A stretch of 64,000 nucleotides of DNA from Hominisplanchenecus_A murintestinalis (GTDB lineage Bacteria; Bacillota; Clostridia; Lachnospirales; Lachnospiraceae). Where the stretch lies: the NCBI RefSeq assembly GCF_943193015.1, contig NZ_CALPCM010000014.1, positions 1 to 64,000 of the forward strand, read 5' to 3'. The translations under genes were made by a program, and so were the position numbers. Below are positions 1 to 6,327 of this stretch, one piece after another (positions within the stretch are counted from its first letter, which is position 1; each line of letters starts with the position of its first letter). Under the pieces are notes generated by a model. It did not search any database. It was not told the DNA's origin and was given only the letters and a program-made list of their open reading frames with translations.

Positions 1-100
1 GTGTTTAGTTGATTGACAGGGAGGGTGTGACGTGCGAATCAGGGATAAACCGTAAGGACAGAGAAGTGTTTTATCTGTACTGAAAACGGAACGAAATCAA

Positions 101-134
101 TAAAAACGTTATCAAAACTAATAAAAACGTATCA
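101..134. repeat. Two near-identical AT-rich words upstream of lysis genes
   Basis: TAAAAACGTTATCA and TAAAAACGTATCA lie about 21 bases apart in the gene-free stretch before the first gene. Stop codons occur in all three plus frames within the first 16 bases, so any upstream gene has ended. The role of the repeat is unknown. Confidence 0.35.
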
Positions 135-195
135 CGTCACTCATTTTCTGGGTGCTGTTTTTTATTCCGGCACAGCGCCGGGGAAAGGAGAAAAA

Positions 196-504
196 GTGGG
201 AGCAGTTTTATTACAGACATATACCGTTGCTCTGCCTGTTATACTGGGCTACATCGTATGGATTCTGAAACGACAGAAGCGCGACAGGGATGCAAACAGC
301 ACGGGCACGATGCTCCTGTTGCGCGTGCAGCTCATCGACTACCACGACAAGTACATGAAGCTGGGGAGCATCCCTTCCTACGCGTATGAGAACTTCGTGG
401 AAATGTATGAGGCATACCATGAACTGGGCGGCAATGGGATGGTAACAAAGATGTATAAGGAAATCCAGGATTTACACCTGGCGCAGAAAGGGGAACAATT
501 ATGA
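196..504 (+). CDS. Small phage lysis-module membrane protein
   Basis: This 102-residue protein starts with GTG behind a good GGAAAGGAG site. Residues 5-24 form one hydrophobic segment followed at once by a KRQKRDR basic patch, so the N terminus is membrane-embedded and the acidic, tyrosine-rich remainder is probably cytoplasmic. The stop overlaps the ATG of the holin, so the two are translationally coupled. Short proteins of this shape commonly sit just before phage holins, but I do not recognise a named family. A fragment of its last ~15 codons recurs at 20148-20196, directly before a second, broken holin, which supports a role in a lysis module. It is a real gene; its function is inferred only from context. 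Confidence 0.7.
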   Translation: MGAVLLQTYTVALPVILGYIVWILKRQKRDRDANSTGTMLLLRVQLIDYHDKYMKLGSIPSYAYENFVEMYEAYHELGGNGMVTKMYKEIQDLHLAQKGEQL

Positions 505-704
505 AGAATAAAAACTTTGAAAAATGGGTACAGGCAGCAGGCATAAGGGCAGTTAAGACCGTGGCTCAGGCAGCGGTAGCGGGAATCGGAACGGCAGCAG
601 TGATGGGGCAGGTTGACTGGGTATATGTGGTATCTGCTTCTATACTGGCAGGTGTAGTGTCGATGCTTACATCAGTGGCAGGGTTGCCAGAGTTAGAGAA
701 GTAG
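501..704 (+). CDS. Phage holin, r1t type
   Basis: This 67-residue protein resembles the Lactococcus phage r1t holin family: a short amphipathic N terminus (KNKNFEKWVQAAGIRAVKT), an alanine/glycine-rich segment (residues ~18-36), a VDWVYVVSAS junction and a second hydrophobic segment (~40-62). Holins of this family form the membrane lesion that lets endolysin reach the peptidoglycan. The ATG overlaps the preceding stop. The matching endolysin lies about 1.9 kb downstream, with a two-gene accessory unit and a minus-strand operon in between, an unusual split of a lysis cassette. A frameshifted paralogue at 20195-20394 is nearly identical over its first 48 codons. Confidence 0.85.
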   Translation: MKNKNFEKWVQAAGIRAVKTVAQAAVAGIGTAAVMGQVDWVYVVSASILAGVVSMLTSVAGLPELEK

Positions 705-778
705 GGGCGGGAACGCCTATATTTGATTGGCTTTGCCTAGCTGTTTCATATTGTACAAACATAAGTTCTACAATAATG

Positions 779-807
779 TTGACAGAAAGAATAAAATCTG
801 GTATTAT
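779..807 (+). promoter_or_regulatory. Consensus sigma-A promoter of the Panacea pair
   Basis: TTGACA at 779-784 and TATTAT at 802-807 are separated by exactly 17 bases. The promoter lies 42 bases before the Panacea-domain gene, so this pair has its own transcription start, independent of the holin gene. Confidence 0.8.
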
Positions 808-849
808 GAAAATAATTAGAACTAAAGAGAATGGATAGGAGGCGATTTC

Positions 850-1305
850 ATGGTATCTGCGTTGAGTGTAGGAAACACGATTTTGAAAAGAGCGATGTCG
901 GATGGCATTGATATCACACCTATGAAGCTCCAAAAACTTATATATATTGTATACAAGGAGTATTACAAACGCACCGGACGCTCTCTGTTCCCTGAGCGAT
1001 TTGAAGTATGGCGGTATGGTCCGGTTCTACGTGACGTGTACGACACTTATAAAAATTATGGGGCAAATGTTATTAGAAATCTTGCAAAAGAAGCGGATGG
1101 AAATATATATGTTGTGAACGAAGATTCGTCAGCAATATTTAAGGATGTCATGGATTATACCTGGAGAAAGTATGGAGGGTATGATGGCATAAGGCTTTCT
1201 GAAATGACCCATAAGCAGGATACAGCATGGTACAAAGCGGCAAAAGCTGGGCAGGCCTTTTTAACTGACGAAGATATAAAGAATGAGGAGGCTTTCGTTC
1301 AATGA
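850..1305 (+). CDS. Panacea-domain (DUF4065) antitoxin-like protein
   Basis: The 151-residue protein shows the Panacea/SocA signature: an N-terminal helix ending in ITPMKLQKLIYIVYKEY, then FPERFEVWRYGPVLRDVYDTYK, and a C-terminal SEMTHKQDTAW motif typical of DUF4065 proteins. In the known PanAT systems this domain is an antitoxin that neutralises diverse small toxins by direct binding, and SocA is a ClpXP adaptor. The start has AGGAGG seven bases upstream. Its stop overlaps the start of a small membrane protein (ATG inside CAATGAATG), the usual antitoxin-then-toxin arrangement. The pair has its own promoter and terminator and sits between holin and endolysin, a position where phages often carry accessory genes. 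Domain call is firm; antitoxin role is inferred. Confidence 0.85.
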   Translation: MVSALSVGNTILKRAMSDGIDITPMKLQKLIYIVYKEYYKRTGRSLFPERFEVWRYGPVLRDVYDTYKNYGANVIRNLAKEADGNIYVVNEDSSAIFKDVMDYTWRKYGGYDGIRLSEMTHKQDTAWYKAAKAGQAFLTDEDIKNEEAFVQ

Positions 1306-1652
1306 ATGAAAACGACCAGGATTATCTGTTTGGTCAGGCAGAGACAGAGGAAGACCAGCCGTTAGATTCTTCATCTAGACAGTCGCAGGAGGTGCAGGAT
1401 AAATTAGAAGAACGAAAGCTGGAAGTTGCTGAGAAGGATAAGGACAGAAAAGAGAAGAGATATTTTACAGCTTTTAATTTAATTCAGGTCTGCTTGGGAA
1501 TACTAGTATTGATTTATCTTGTAGAGACTTATCTGAATTTTAAAGCTGGTGTAGGAGCGGATGGAGTGGCTAATAATGTTATAGAGATTATAAAGACGCT
1601 TTTATTTACGCTCAGTGGATACTTATTTGCAAAAAAGGAAAATGGGGATTAA
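1302..1652 (+). CDS. Small membrane protein paired with Panacea protein (candidate toxin)
   Basis: This 116-residue protein has a very acidic, then strongly charged N-terminal half (residues 1-50, rich in E, K, D, Q, likely helical or coiled), a transmembrane segment around residues 53-76, and a second hydrophobic stretch near 91-110 ending in KKENGD. I recognise no named family. It overlaps the Panacea gene by four bases and is followed immediately by a strong terminator, so the two form a closed two-gene unit. Some Panacea systems pair with membrane-acting toxins, so a membrane-depolarising toxin is the natural hypothesis; a membrane anchor or receptor for the Panacea protein is an alternative. 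The function is unproven. Confidence 0.7.
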   Translation: MNENDQDYLFGQAETEEDQPLDSSSRQSQEVQDKLEERKLEVAEKDKDRKEKRYFTAFNLIQVCLGILVLIYLVETYLNFKAGVGADGVANNVIEIIKTLLFTLSGYLFAKKENGD

Positions 1653-1665
1653 AGTTTAAGATTTT

Positions 1666-1696
1666 GACATCTATGCAGAGATAGATGTCTTTTTCG
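1666..1696 (+). terminator. Terminator of the Panacea pair
   Basis: GACATCTAT and ATAGATGTC form a perfect 9-bp stem with a 6-base loop, followed by a run of T residues. Confidence 0.85.
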
Positions 1697-1758
1697 TATT
1701 GCGGAAATACAGTATGTAAAAGGCGTTTTCCAAGAGTAAAAAGCAAGAGATAGGATGG

Positions 1759-1950
1759 CTATTCAGCCACCCTATCTCTGCAAAGTTCATCAAGTGTAAC
1801 ATTGAGCGCATCGGCTAGTTTAATAGCAGTATCGACTTTGCATCGGTTGAACCGTTCAATGTCCTCAATCGTGCGGACTGGAACGGCGGACAGTTCGGAG
1901 AGTGCCCGGATGGATAAACTTTGTTGATTGCGTATTTGTTTTAAATTCAT
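1759..1950 (-). CDS. XRE-family HTH repressor
   Basis: A 63-residue single-domain helix-turn-helix protein: MNLKQIRNQQSLSIRALSEL (helices 1-2), SAVPVRTIEDIERF (recognition helix region) and VDTAIKLADALNVTLDELC (the last helices). This is the Cro/C1-type fold with nothing added. I chose the ATG at 1950 because AAGGAGG lies at ideal distance; an upstream ATG at 1989 lacks one and would run through the preceding small gene. It is the last gene of a three-gene minus-strand operon driven by a promoter with a 16-bp palindrome in its spacer, so it probably represses its own operon. Confidence 0.8.
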   Translation of the reverse strand: MNLKQIRNQQSLSIRALSELSAVPVRTIEDIERFNRCKVDTAIKLADALNVTLDELCRDRVAE

Positions 1951-1960
1951 GTCATCCTCC

Positions 1961-2053
1961 TTATGTGAATAGCAATACCAAACCAACAACGATAATAATT
2001 AGCCAGATAATTGAAATTATAAGGGCAATCAGGCTTTTTGCAGTTTTTTTCAT
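1961..2053 (-). CDS. 30-residue hydrophobic peptide
   Basis: Reading the minus strand from the ATG at 2053 gives a 30-residue peptide with a short basic start (MKKTAKS) and then an almost unbroken hydrophobic segment rich in Ile, Leu and Val with one Trp, long enough to span the membrane once. Its stop is ten bases before the repressor start, so the repressor's ribosome site is embedded at its end. The Shine-Dalgarno site for this peptide itself is weak. Peptides of this form include type I toxins and small phage membrane regulators; which applies is unknown. Its reality rests on operon position and composition. Confidence 0.5.
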   Translation of the reverse strand: MKKTAKSLIALIISIIWLIIIVVGLVLLFT

Positions 2054-2112
2054 GTTGCATGGATAATGGAGATGTGCTATATTCTATTTGGGGAGGCTTC
2101 CCTCCCCATCTC

Positions 2113-2226
2113 TTATTGGAGACTCTCAATAATCATTTTGATTACGGCTAAGAGAGTTCCAATTTCGAGTGCGAGCTGGATGAGTGCGGTAATCACTTTT
2201 TTCAGCTCGTTTATTTTGTTCTCCAT
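2113..2226 (-). CDS. 37-residue amphipathic peptide, first gene of XRE operon
   Basis: The minus strand from 2226 encodes a 37-residue peptide starting MENKINELKKVITALIQLAL. It has a charged N-terminal heptad-like start followed by a leucine/isoleucine-rich helix. A near-perfect ribosome site (AAAGGAGGTGA) lies just upstream and the promoter -10 is 27 bases away, so translation is well supported despite its size. It precedes the 30-residue peptide and the XRE repressor. I know no family for it; helical small phage proteins that modulate a neighbouring repressor are one possibility. Confidence 0.6.
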   Translation of the reverse strand: MENKINELKKVITALIQLALEIGTLLAVIKMIIESLQ

Positions 2227-2253
2227 TTCCTGTCACCTCCTTTCTATGTTTAA

Positions 2254-2282
2254 ATTATACCACGTTATAACGTGGAAGTCAA
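2254..2282 (-). promoter_or_regulatory. Minus-strand promoter with 16-bp palindromic operator in spacer
   Basis: On the minus strand TTGACT (2282-2277) and TATAAT (2259-2254) are 17 bases apart. The spacer is almost entirely the perfect palindrome CCACGTTATAACGTGG (2260-2275). A dimeric repressor bound here would block RNA polymerase directly; the XRE protein at the end of the operon is the obvious candidate. Confidence 0.85.
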
Positions 2283-2529
2283 GTGGAAAACGAGAGAAGT
2301 TGTAAGATTTTAAGAGAATCATGATATGAAGAGAAGCGGTATTCTTTTAAAGATTTTGAGAAAATGAAATAAAAAGCAAGGGAAGTTTCGCTTTCCCCTG
2401 CAAAAGATAATGGCTATTGCTCAAGAAAAACGCTAATGAATTTGCGAACAGAAATAGTGACATGTGATGAAGTTGAAATTATTTGCAGGTCATACAAAAG
2501 TGTTGGATAACTATAACAAAAAAATAATT
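2283..2529. other. Gene-free stretch between peptide operon and endolysin
   Basis: No convincing gene is seen. A modest hairpin built from GGGAA and TTCCC lies around 2376-2401. No clear promoter for the endolysin was recognised. Confidence 0.4.
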
Positions 2530-2558
2530 ACACCGTCTAGAAATAGGCGGTGTTTTTG
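2530..2558 (+). terminator. Hairpin with T-run directly before endolysin
   Basis: ACACCG pairs with CGGTGT across a 12-base loop and is followed by TTTT. A related hairpin with the same loop core (AGAAATRGG) precedes the second endolysin at 20727-20752, so it looks like a conserved terminator or attenuator. Confidence 0.65.
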
Positions 2559-2590
2559 CGTTGCAAAATGTAGCAGAAAGGAAAAAGCAT

Positions 2591-3991
2591 ATGGCAATAA
2601 ATATTAAGGCAGAAAAGCAGGCATACAGAAAATTCACTGCCGTAGGTATGACACCGTATGGAGCGTGTGGCTTAATCGCAAATCTGGAAGCAGAATCAGA
2701 CGGTTTCTATGCAAACCGTGTGGAATATCTGTGCCTGCGGCGGCTGAAGGAAAATGGAAAGACATATAGTGATGAATCGTATACTGAAGCTATTGATACT
2801 GGAAAACTGAGCTGTGAGCAGTTTCTGCATCCGCTTCCGGGAAAACAATACGGCTATGGTCTGGCTCAGTGGACAAGCCCCGCGCGGAAAGCGGGACTTT
2901 GGAACCTTGCGAAAAGAAAAGGCGTGTCTGTTGCGGATGAGGATATGCAGACAGAATACCTGCTGTCGGAGCTGGCAGACAATTACCCTGACGTTTTGAA
3001 GGTATTGAAAACCACCAGGAGCATCCGGGAAGCATCAGATATTGTCCTGACAAAGTTTGAATGTCCTGCTGATACTGGCGAGTCAATGCGGGCATCCAGA
3101 GCGTCTAGGGGACAGAAATTTTACGACACTTATGTTAAGACAGGAAAAGTCATGGAGGAGGAAGAAACTATGGGTGCGTGGGAAAAGATAGAAAAATTGA
3201 TGAGTGACCAAATCGGTTACCTTGAGAAAGCCAGTAATGCAAACCTGGACAGTAAGGCAGGAAACGCTGGATATAACAACTACACCAAGTACGCCCGTGA
3301 TGTCAACGGCTGGGGGCTGATGGGATGCCAGGGACAGCCTTGGTGTGCAGTATATCAGTTCTGGATTAATGTCAAGATATTCGGTCTGGCAAAGGCTCTG
3401 GAGATTATGGGGAGCGGGTTCTATAACTGCAATAGCGTGAAGAACCATTCCAAAGCAAAGGGGACATGGCACACAACGCCAAAGAAAGGCGCCCTAGTGA
3501 TTTTCCGTAACGGCGCACATATTGGCAGGGTCATGAAAGTAACAGATACCATGATTTACACGAACGAAGGGAATACTTCATCAGGTGCAATAAACAGCGT
3601 AGAAGCCAATGGGGGATGTGTGGCAGAGAAATCCTATACCCGGAATTACTCCAGCATAGACGGCTATGTTTGGATTCAGTACGGTACGGATGTAGAAAAG
3701 CCGCCGAAGCTGAAAGCCGGGATGAAAGTGAAACTGACACAGGATATCGCCATCCGGGACGGGGTTTCCACCAAGTCCCAGCAGGCGGGGTATGTGAAGT
3801 ATACACAGCTCTCCGCATCCGCAAAGAAAAAGTGCCGCCGCCTGTCCGGGAATAAAGCCAAACTGAAAAAGGGCAATGTGGTGAAGGTTAAGAAAGCCAC
3901 TACCGCCTGGAATGGGAGTATCTGGATTCAGATTAAATCAGGCTGGCTGCCTGTTGTGGTGAAAGGGAAGTACCGGGTTCAGGCAGCATAG
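2591..3991 (+). CDS. Phage endolysin: lysozyme-like, CHAP-like and SH3-like domains
   Basis: The 466-residue protein has three parts. Residues ~1-170 resemble the phage tail lysozyme fold (GMTPYGACGLIANLEAESDG, with YGYGLAQWTSPARKAGL). Residues ~205-375 resemble a CHAP-type amidase/endopeptidase with candidate catalytic Cys252 (QPWCAVYQFW), His310 (NGAHIGRV) and a TNEGNT motif. Residues ~378-466 form a lysine-rich SH3-like wall-binding domain (LKAGMKVKLTQDIAIRDGVS). It should cut peptidoglycan at two bond types during host lysis. The ATG at 2591 follows AGAAAGGAA; an upstream in-frame start is less likely. The C-terminal domain is almost the same as that of the amidase at 20786-21610, so wall-binding modules were exchanged or duplicated. 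No signal peptide is seen, consistent with holin-dependent export. Confidence 0.88.
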   Translation: MAINIKAEKQAYRKFTAVGMTPYGACGLIANLEAESDGFYANRVEYLCLRRLKENGKTYSDESYTEAIDTGKLSCEQFLHPLPGKQYGYGLAQWTSPARKAGLWNLAKRKGVSVADEDMQTEYLLSELADNYPDVLKVLKTTRSIREASDIVLTKFECPADTGESMRASRASRGQKFYDTYVKTGKVMEEEETMGAWEKIEKLMSDQIGYLEKASNANLDSKAGNAGYNNYTKYARDVNGWGLMGCQGQPWCAVYQFWINVKIFGLAKALEIMGSGFYNCNSVKNHSKAKGTWHTTPKKGALVIFRNGAHIGRVMKVTDTMIYTNEGNTSSGAINSVEANGGCVAEKSYTRNYSSIDGYVWIQYGTDVEKPPKLKAGMKVKLTQDIAIRDGVSTKSQQAGYVKYTQLSASAKKKCRRLSGNKAKLKKGNVVKVKKATTAWNGSIWIQIKSGWLPVVVKGKYRVQAA

Positions 3992-4000
3992 ATGAAAAAT

Positions 4001-4026
4001 GGCGGTAGGTGTTATCCTGCCGCCTG
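4001..4026 (+). terminator. Terminator after endolysin
   Basis: GGCGGTAGG pairs with CCTGCCGCC (one bulge) around a TGTTAT loop. It lies between the endolysin and the convergent small gene. Confidence 0.6.
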
Positions 4027-4030
4027 TTCT

Positions 4031-4315
4031 TCAATATCCAAAATGTAATGGTGTAGAGGATACTGCGCTTAAGTTCAACTTTGTTTCATCGTAGTAATCT
4101 TTCGGCCATTTCTTTTTTACAGTTTCTTCAACGAATTTGTTTCCCTCTCTCAATGCCTGCTGTTCTGTCCTGTAAACATATCCGCTTTTGATCCTCTGAT
4201 GAAATTGTTCGCCATAAATCAGCAACCACTCGAACCCTTTTTCGTTACTTCCGATATATCCATATCCATAAGAATTTCTGCTTTCTAACATATCCTTCTC
4301 ACTTTCTCCCTGCAT
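4031..4315 (-). CDS. Hypothetical protein, 86-94 residues
   Basis: A soluble, tyrosine- and lysine-rich protein without a recognised domain; a YGYGYIGSNEKGFEWLLIYG segment and a QQALREGNKFVEETVKKKWP helix stand out. Two starts are possible: ATG at 4315, or ATG at 4291, closer to a GAGAAGGAT site though the spacing is short. It is the last of three small minus-strand genes that probably share the promoter at 4766-4794. Small genes of this sort are typical of phage or mobile-element accessory regions. Confidence 0.5.
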   Translation of the reverse strand: MQGESEKDMLESRNSYGYGYIGSNEKGFEWLLIYGEQFHQRIKSGYVYRTEQQALREGNKFVEETVKKKWPKDYYDETKLNLSAVSSTPLHFGY

Positions 4316-4334
4316 TGCCCGTCAGGGACGGGAT

Positions 4335-4514
4335 TTATTTTTCTTTGGTTATAGTTACATTTTTAATTCCCAACCATGATGGGATGATTTTCTTGCCGAT
4401 ATATTCAATCCGTCCTTCTTCCTTGAATAAATCATTAATATTTTTATGAAAAGTCCTCTGCTTAGGAGGCTTTCTCTTGTTATAATACAATATTTCGCAA
4501 TCAGTATAATACAT
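4335..4514 (-). CDS. Hypothetical small basic protein
   Basis: Fifty-nine residues starting MYYTDCEILYYNKRKPPKQR, lysine/arginine rich, with a hydrophobic IGKKIIPSWLGIKNVTI end. I chose the ATG at 4514 because AAGGAAAG is close by; a longer reading from 4604 would overlap the upstream gene and lacks a site. No family is recognised. Middle gene of the small minus-strand group. Confidence 0.5.
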   Translation of the reverse strand: MYYTDCEILYYNKRKPPKQRTFHKNINDLFKEEGRIEYIGKKIIPSWLGIKNVTITKEK

Positions 4515-4560
4515 CTTTCCTTCTTTCTCCCGGAGCAACCCCGCCGGGTGGGTGGTGCGG

Positions 4561-4734
4561 TTAATCTGACCACACGCAATCAACAATATCTTCTGTTTCC
4601 ACATCGTTTATAAAAACTGTTTCGTTTCTGTCGTTTGCAAGTCTTTGAGCGATTGACCTTGCTCCTCTTATATTTCCCTGATGTTCGTACAATTCATCAT
4701 CTGCACTTTCAGCAGTCATGTAATATCTTTTCAT
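4561..4734 (-). CDS. Hypothetical small acidic protein
   Basis: Fifty-seven residues starting MKRYYMTAESADDELYEHQG and ending in DVETEDIVDCVWSD. The ATG at 4734 has GGAGG nine bases upstream. It is the first gene after the box-containing minus-strand promoter, so it is probably controlled together with the divergent ribbon-helix-helix gene. The NIRGARSIAQRLANDR helix might contact nucleic acid or a partner, but no family is recognised. Confidence 0.55.
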   Translation of the reverse strand: MKRYYMTAESADDELYEHQGNIRGARSIAQRLANDRNETVFINDVETEDIVDCVWSD

Positions 4735-4765
4735 TTCTCATATCCTCCGTTCCTTTGATAAGTCT

Positions 4766-4794
4766 ATATTAGCATAGTTTAAATATGCTGTCAA
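4766..4794 (-). promoter_or_regulatory. Minus-strand promoter with operator box A in spacer
   Basis: TTGACA (4794-4789) and TAATAT (4771-4766) are 17 bases apart on the minus strand. The spacer is the core of AGCATAGTTTAAATATGCT (4771-4789), whose AGCATA and TATGCT ends are inverted repeats. Confidence 0.8.
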
Positions 4795-4823
4795 CACATA
4801 TTTATAAAAAAGTTTAAAAATGC

Positions 4824-4852
4824 TTGAAATTTTTTCTTTTGAATGGTAATAT
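4824..4852 (+). promoter_or_regulatory. Plus-strand promoter of the RHH gene
   Basis: TTGAAA (4824-4829) and TAATAT (4847-4852) with a 17-base spacer. Box B abuts the -35 element. Confidence 0.75.
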
Positions 4853-4875
4853 GGAATCAGGCAGGAGGTGATGGA

Positions 4876-5064
4876 GTGGCATTTGCGGATAAAAAAGCGG
4901 CGTTTGCTTATGTGAATGAATATCAGAAAGAGAAATATGATAGAATTACTGTTATGGCAGGAAAGGGGAAGAAAGCAGAGTATCAAGCGGCGGCAAAGGC
5001 GGCTGGAATGTCCTTGTCTGCATTTATAGAAATGTGTGTTGATGAAAAAATATCAAAAGAATAG
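4876..5064 (+). CDS. Ribbon-helix-helix DNA-binding protein
   Basis: Sixty-two residues from a GTG start with GCAGGAGGTG well placed upstream. The second half has the Arc/MetJ pattern: a strand (DRITVMAGKGKK), helix A (AEYQAAAKAAG) and helix B (SLSAFIEMCVDEKI), which dimerises to insert a beta ribbon in the major groove. The first half (FADKKAAFAYVNEYQKEKY) is an added helix. Boxes of one sequence lie at its own promoter, at the divergent minus-strand promoter and at the promoter of the next gene, so it probably regulates all three. It could be the antitoxin of a pair or a phage regulator; no toxin is evident beside it. Confidence 0.75.
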   Translation: MAFADKKAAFAYVNEYQKEKYDRITVMAGKGKKAEYQAAAKAAGMSLSAFIEMCVDEKISKE

Positions 5065-5075
5065 TTTAAAAATGC

Positions 5076-5104
5076 TTGACGGGATAGTTTAAATATGCTA
5101 CAAT
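5076..5104 (+). promoter_or_regulatory. Promoter with box D in spacer, before 47-residue gene
   Basis: TTGACG (5076-5081) and TACAAT (5099-5104) with a 17-base spacer that contains box D; box C abuts the -35 element. Confidence 0.8.
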
Positions 5105-5155
5105 AGTATTATCAGATAAGGGCAAGCGAATCTGGTGAAGAATGGAGGAAAGGAT

Positions 5156-5299
5156 ATGGTAGAGGTTATGACAGACAAACAATTTGACAAAATTATAAAG
5201 ATGATTTCAATGATTCTGGATGGCTGTAAAGATTTGGATGAAGCGAAGAAAAAAGTAAACGAACTTTCGGACACTCCTAAAAAAGAAAAAACTGAATAA
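5156..5299 (+). CDS. Hypothetical 47-residue protein
   Basis: A short protein starting MVEVMTDKQFDKIIKMISMI, then LDGCKDLDEAKKKVNEL and a lysine-rich tail. It looks like two helices. The ATG at 5156 follows GGAGGAAAGG; a second Met at codon 5 is also possible. Small proteins of this pattern are common in Firmicute prophages, but I know no function. It has its own box-regulated promoter, so it is likely induced together with the divergent small genes. Confidence 0.55.
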   Translation: MVEVMTDKQFDKIIKMISMILDGCKDLDEAKKKVNELSDTPKKEKTE

Positions 5300-5308
5300 G
5301 GAATAGAA

Positions 5309-5336
5309 GAGGGCGGGCTTGCCACCGCTCTTTTTT
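5309..5336 (+). terminator. Imperfect hairpin with T-run
   Basis: GAGGGCGGGC and GCCACCGCTC pair with bulges and are followed by TTTTTT, just after the 47-residue gene. Confidence 0.55.
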
Positions 5337-5413
5337 GATGGGTTATTTAAGGAAATATGCTGCTGTAATAATACCGGGAGCAGCGGGATTCAGGTCAATG
5401 GCTAAAATGAAAA

Positions 5414-5527
5414 GACTGCTTTATAACTTCGGATAAGCCATAAAGCAGTCGGATAAATGTGAACGGTTAGCAACACGTTAGCAACAAAAATCCCTGAAAA
5501 CCCGCATAAAACCGTGAGTAAACTTAA
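5414..5527. repeat. Module-end repeat, copy 1 (covarying hairpin)
   Basis: GACTGCTTTAT pairs with ATAAAGCAGTC (11-bp stem, 5414-5450) and is followed by a GTTAGCAAC-rich stretch ending near ACTTAAG. A related block lies at 21598-21710 directly after the second endolysin. Two stem positions differ between the copies and both changes are compensated. The similarity fades at the point where the Doc fragment begins. Confidence 0.65.
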
Positions 5528-5722
5528 GGACTGGTTAAAAATCATGCAATGATAGATGGTAATAAAAGGCTGGGGTGCCATGCCATGTTAGTCTTTTTGG
5601 CATTAAACGGTTATGAGATGGAATACACGCAGGAAGAATTATCAGATTTAATATTAGATGTAGCAGCGGACAGGAAACAATATGAAGATATTTTGCATTG
5701 GTTGTTGGTGCATCAGATGTAA
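5528..5722 (+). pseudogene. Doc/Fic toxin C-terminal fragment
   Basis: An open stretch without a start codon encodes VKNHAMIDGNKRLGCHAMLV, then FLALNGYEMEYTQEELSDL and a KQYEDILHWLLVHQ end. This matches the C-terminal half of Doc-family (Fic-fold) toxins, which transfer phosphate to EF-Tu; HAMIDGNKR corresponds to the Hx(F/I)xDGNKR active-site motif. The N-terminal half and the Phd antitoxin are gone. The break coincides with the end of the repeat shared with 21.6-21.7 kb, so recombination there probably removed them. Confidence 0.75.
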
Positions 5723-5731
5723 GTTAGATGA

Positions 5732-5962
5732 TTTGGAACTTTTTCCATAAAAGCTTTTATTGAAAAGCTGAATCATTATGTATGGAAATGGGCAAAACAA
5801 ATCCGCTTAAATAAGGCATATCCGCGAAAGACATGTTTTATACAAGATACAGAGGATTATTTTTTAACATTCAATTATACTAGTGTTTTAGAAAGAGTCC
5901 TTGTAAGTGGTGTGGAAATGCCATTTACAAGGGTTTTTGGTATTTCCTGTATTAAGACTTAG
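5732..5962 (+). pseudogene. AbiH-like fragment
   Basis: An open stretch lacking a start encodes IKAFIEKLNHYVWKWAKQIR followed after a gap by DYFLTFNYTSVLERV. FLTFNYTxxLE is the hallmark of AbiH phage-abortive-infection proteins. The residues after it do not continue the family pattern and the frame soon stops, so only a middle slice remains. It directly follows the Doc fragment, so two defence or toxin genes have decayed side by side. Confidence 0.6.
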
Positions 5963-5984
5963 AAAGAGATTAGGGATAACGTAA

Positions 5985-6013
5985 TTGATAGATTGGCTAT
6001 TTAATGGTATACT
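5985..6013 (+). promoter_or_regulatory. Promoter of brnT-brnA
   Basis: TTGATA (5985-5990) and TATACT (6008-6013) with a 17-base spacer, 36 bases before the brnT start. Confidence 0.75.
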
Positions 6014-6048
6014 GTTAACATAGAATAATCTAAGAGGAACGGTCAGAA

Positions 6049-6327
6049 ATGAAATTTGAGTGGGACGAAGAAAAAAACATTATTAATAAGGAAAAACATA
6101 AAATTTCTTTTGAAACGGCAGCATATGTTTTTGATGATCCTTATTACATTGAAATGTTTGATTTTGAGCATAGTGTTGATGAGGATAGATATATTGCAAT
6201 AGGGAAAGTCGGCGATGTACTGTTTGTAGTATTTACAGAACGAAAGGAAACGATTCGATTAATTTCAGCTAGACTTGCAACGAGTGCAGAAAAGGAGCTT
6301 TATTATGACCAGAACATTAATTATTGA
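6049..6327 (+). CDS. brnT: BrnT family toxin
   Basis: Ninety-two residues with the BrnT pattern: FEWDEEKNIINKEKHKISFE at the start, FDDPYYIEMFDFEHS, RYIAIGKVGDVLFVVFTERK and a closing RLISARLATSAEKELY. BrnT is a RelE-like ribonuclease that blocks translation. The ATG has AAGAGGAAC upstream and its own consensus promoter. It overlaps the antitoxin gene by 23 bases, with the toxin first as usual for brnTA. All family landmarks are present, so it is probably functional, although everything around it is degraded. Confidence 0.9.
   Translation: MKFEWDEEKNIINKEKHKISFETAAYVFDDPYYIEMFDFEHSVDEDRYIAIGKVGDVLFVVFTERKETIRLISARLATSAEKELYYDQNINY

Larger units (their letters stand above)
4771..5099. repeat. 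Four operator-like boxes around the ribbon-helix-helix gene
   Basis: The box AGTTTAAAWATGCT occurs at 4775-4789 (A), about 4810-4824 (B), 5062-5076 (C) and 5085-5099 (D). A and D lie inside promoter spacers; B and C lie directly against -35 elements. The arrangement suggests binding by one repressor, most simply the protein encoded between the boxes. Confidence 0.75.
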
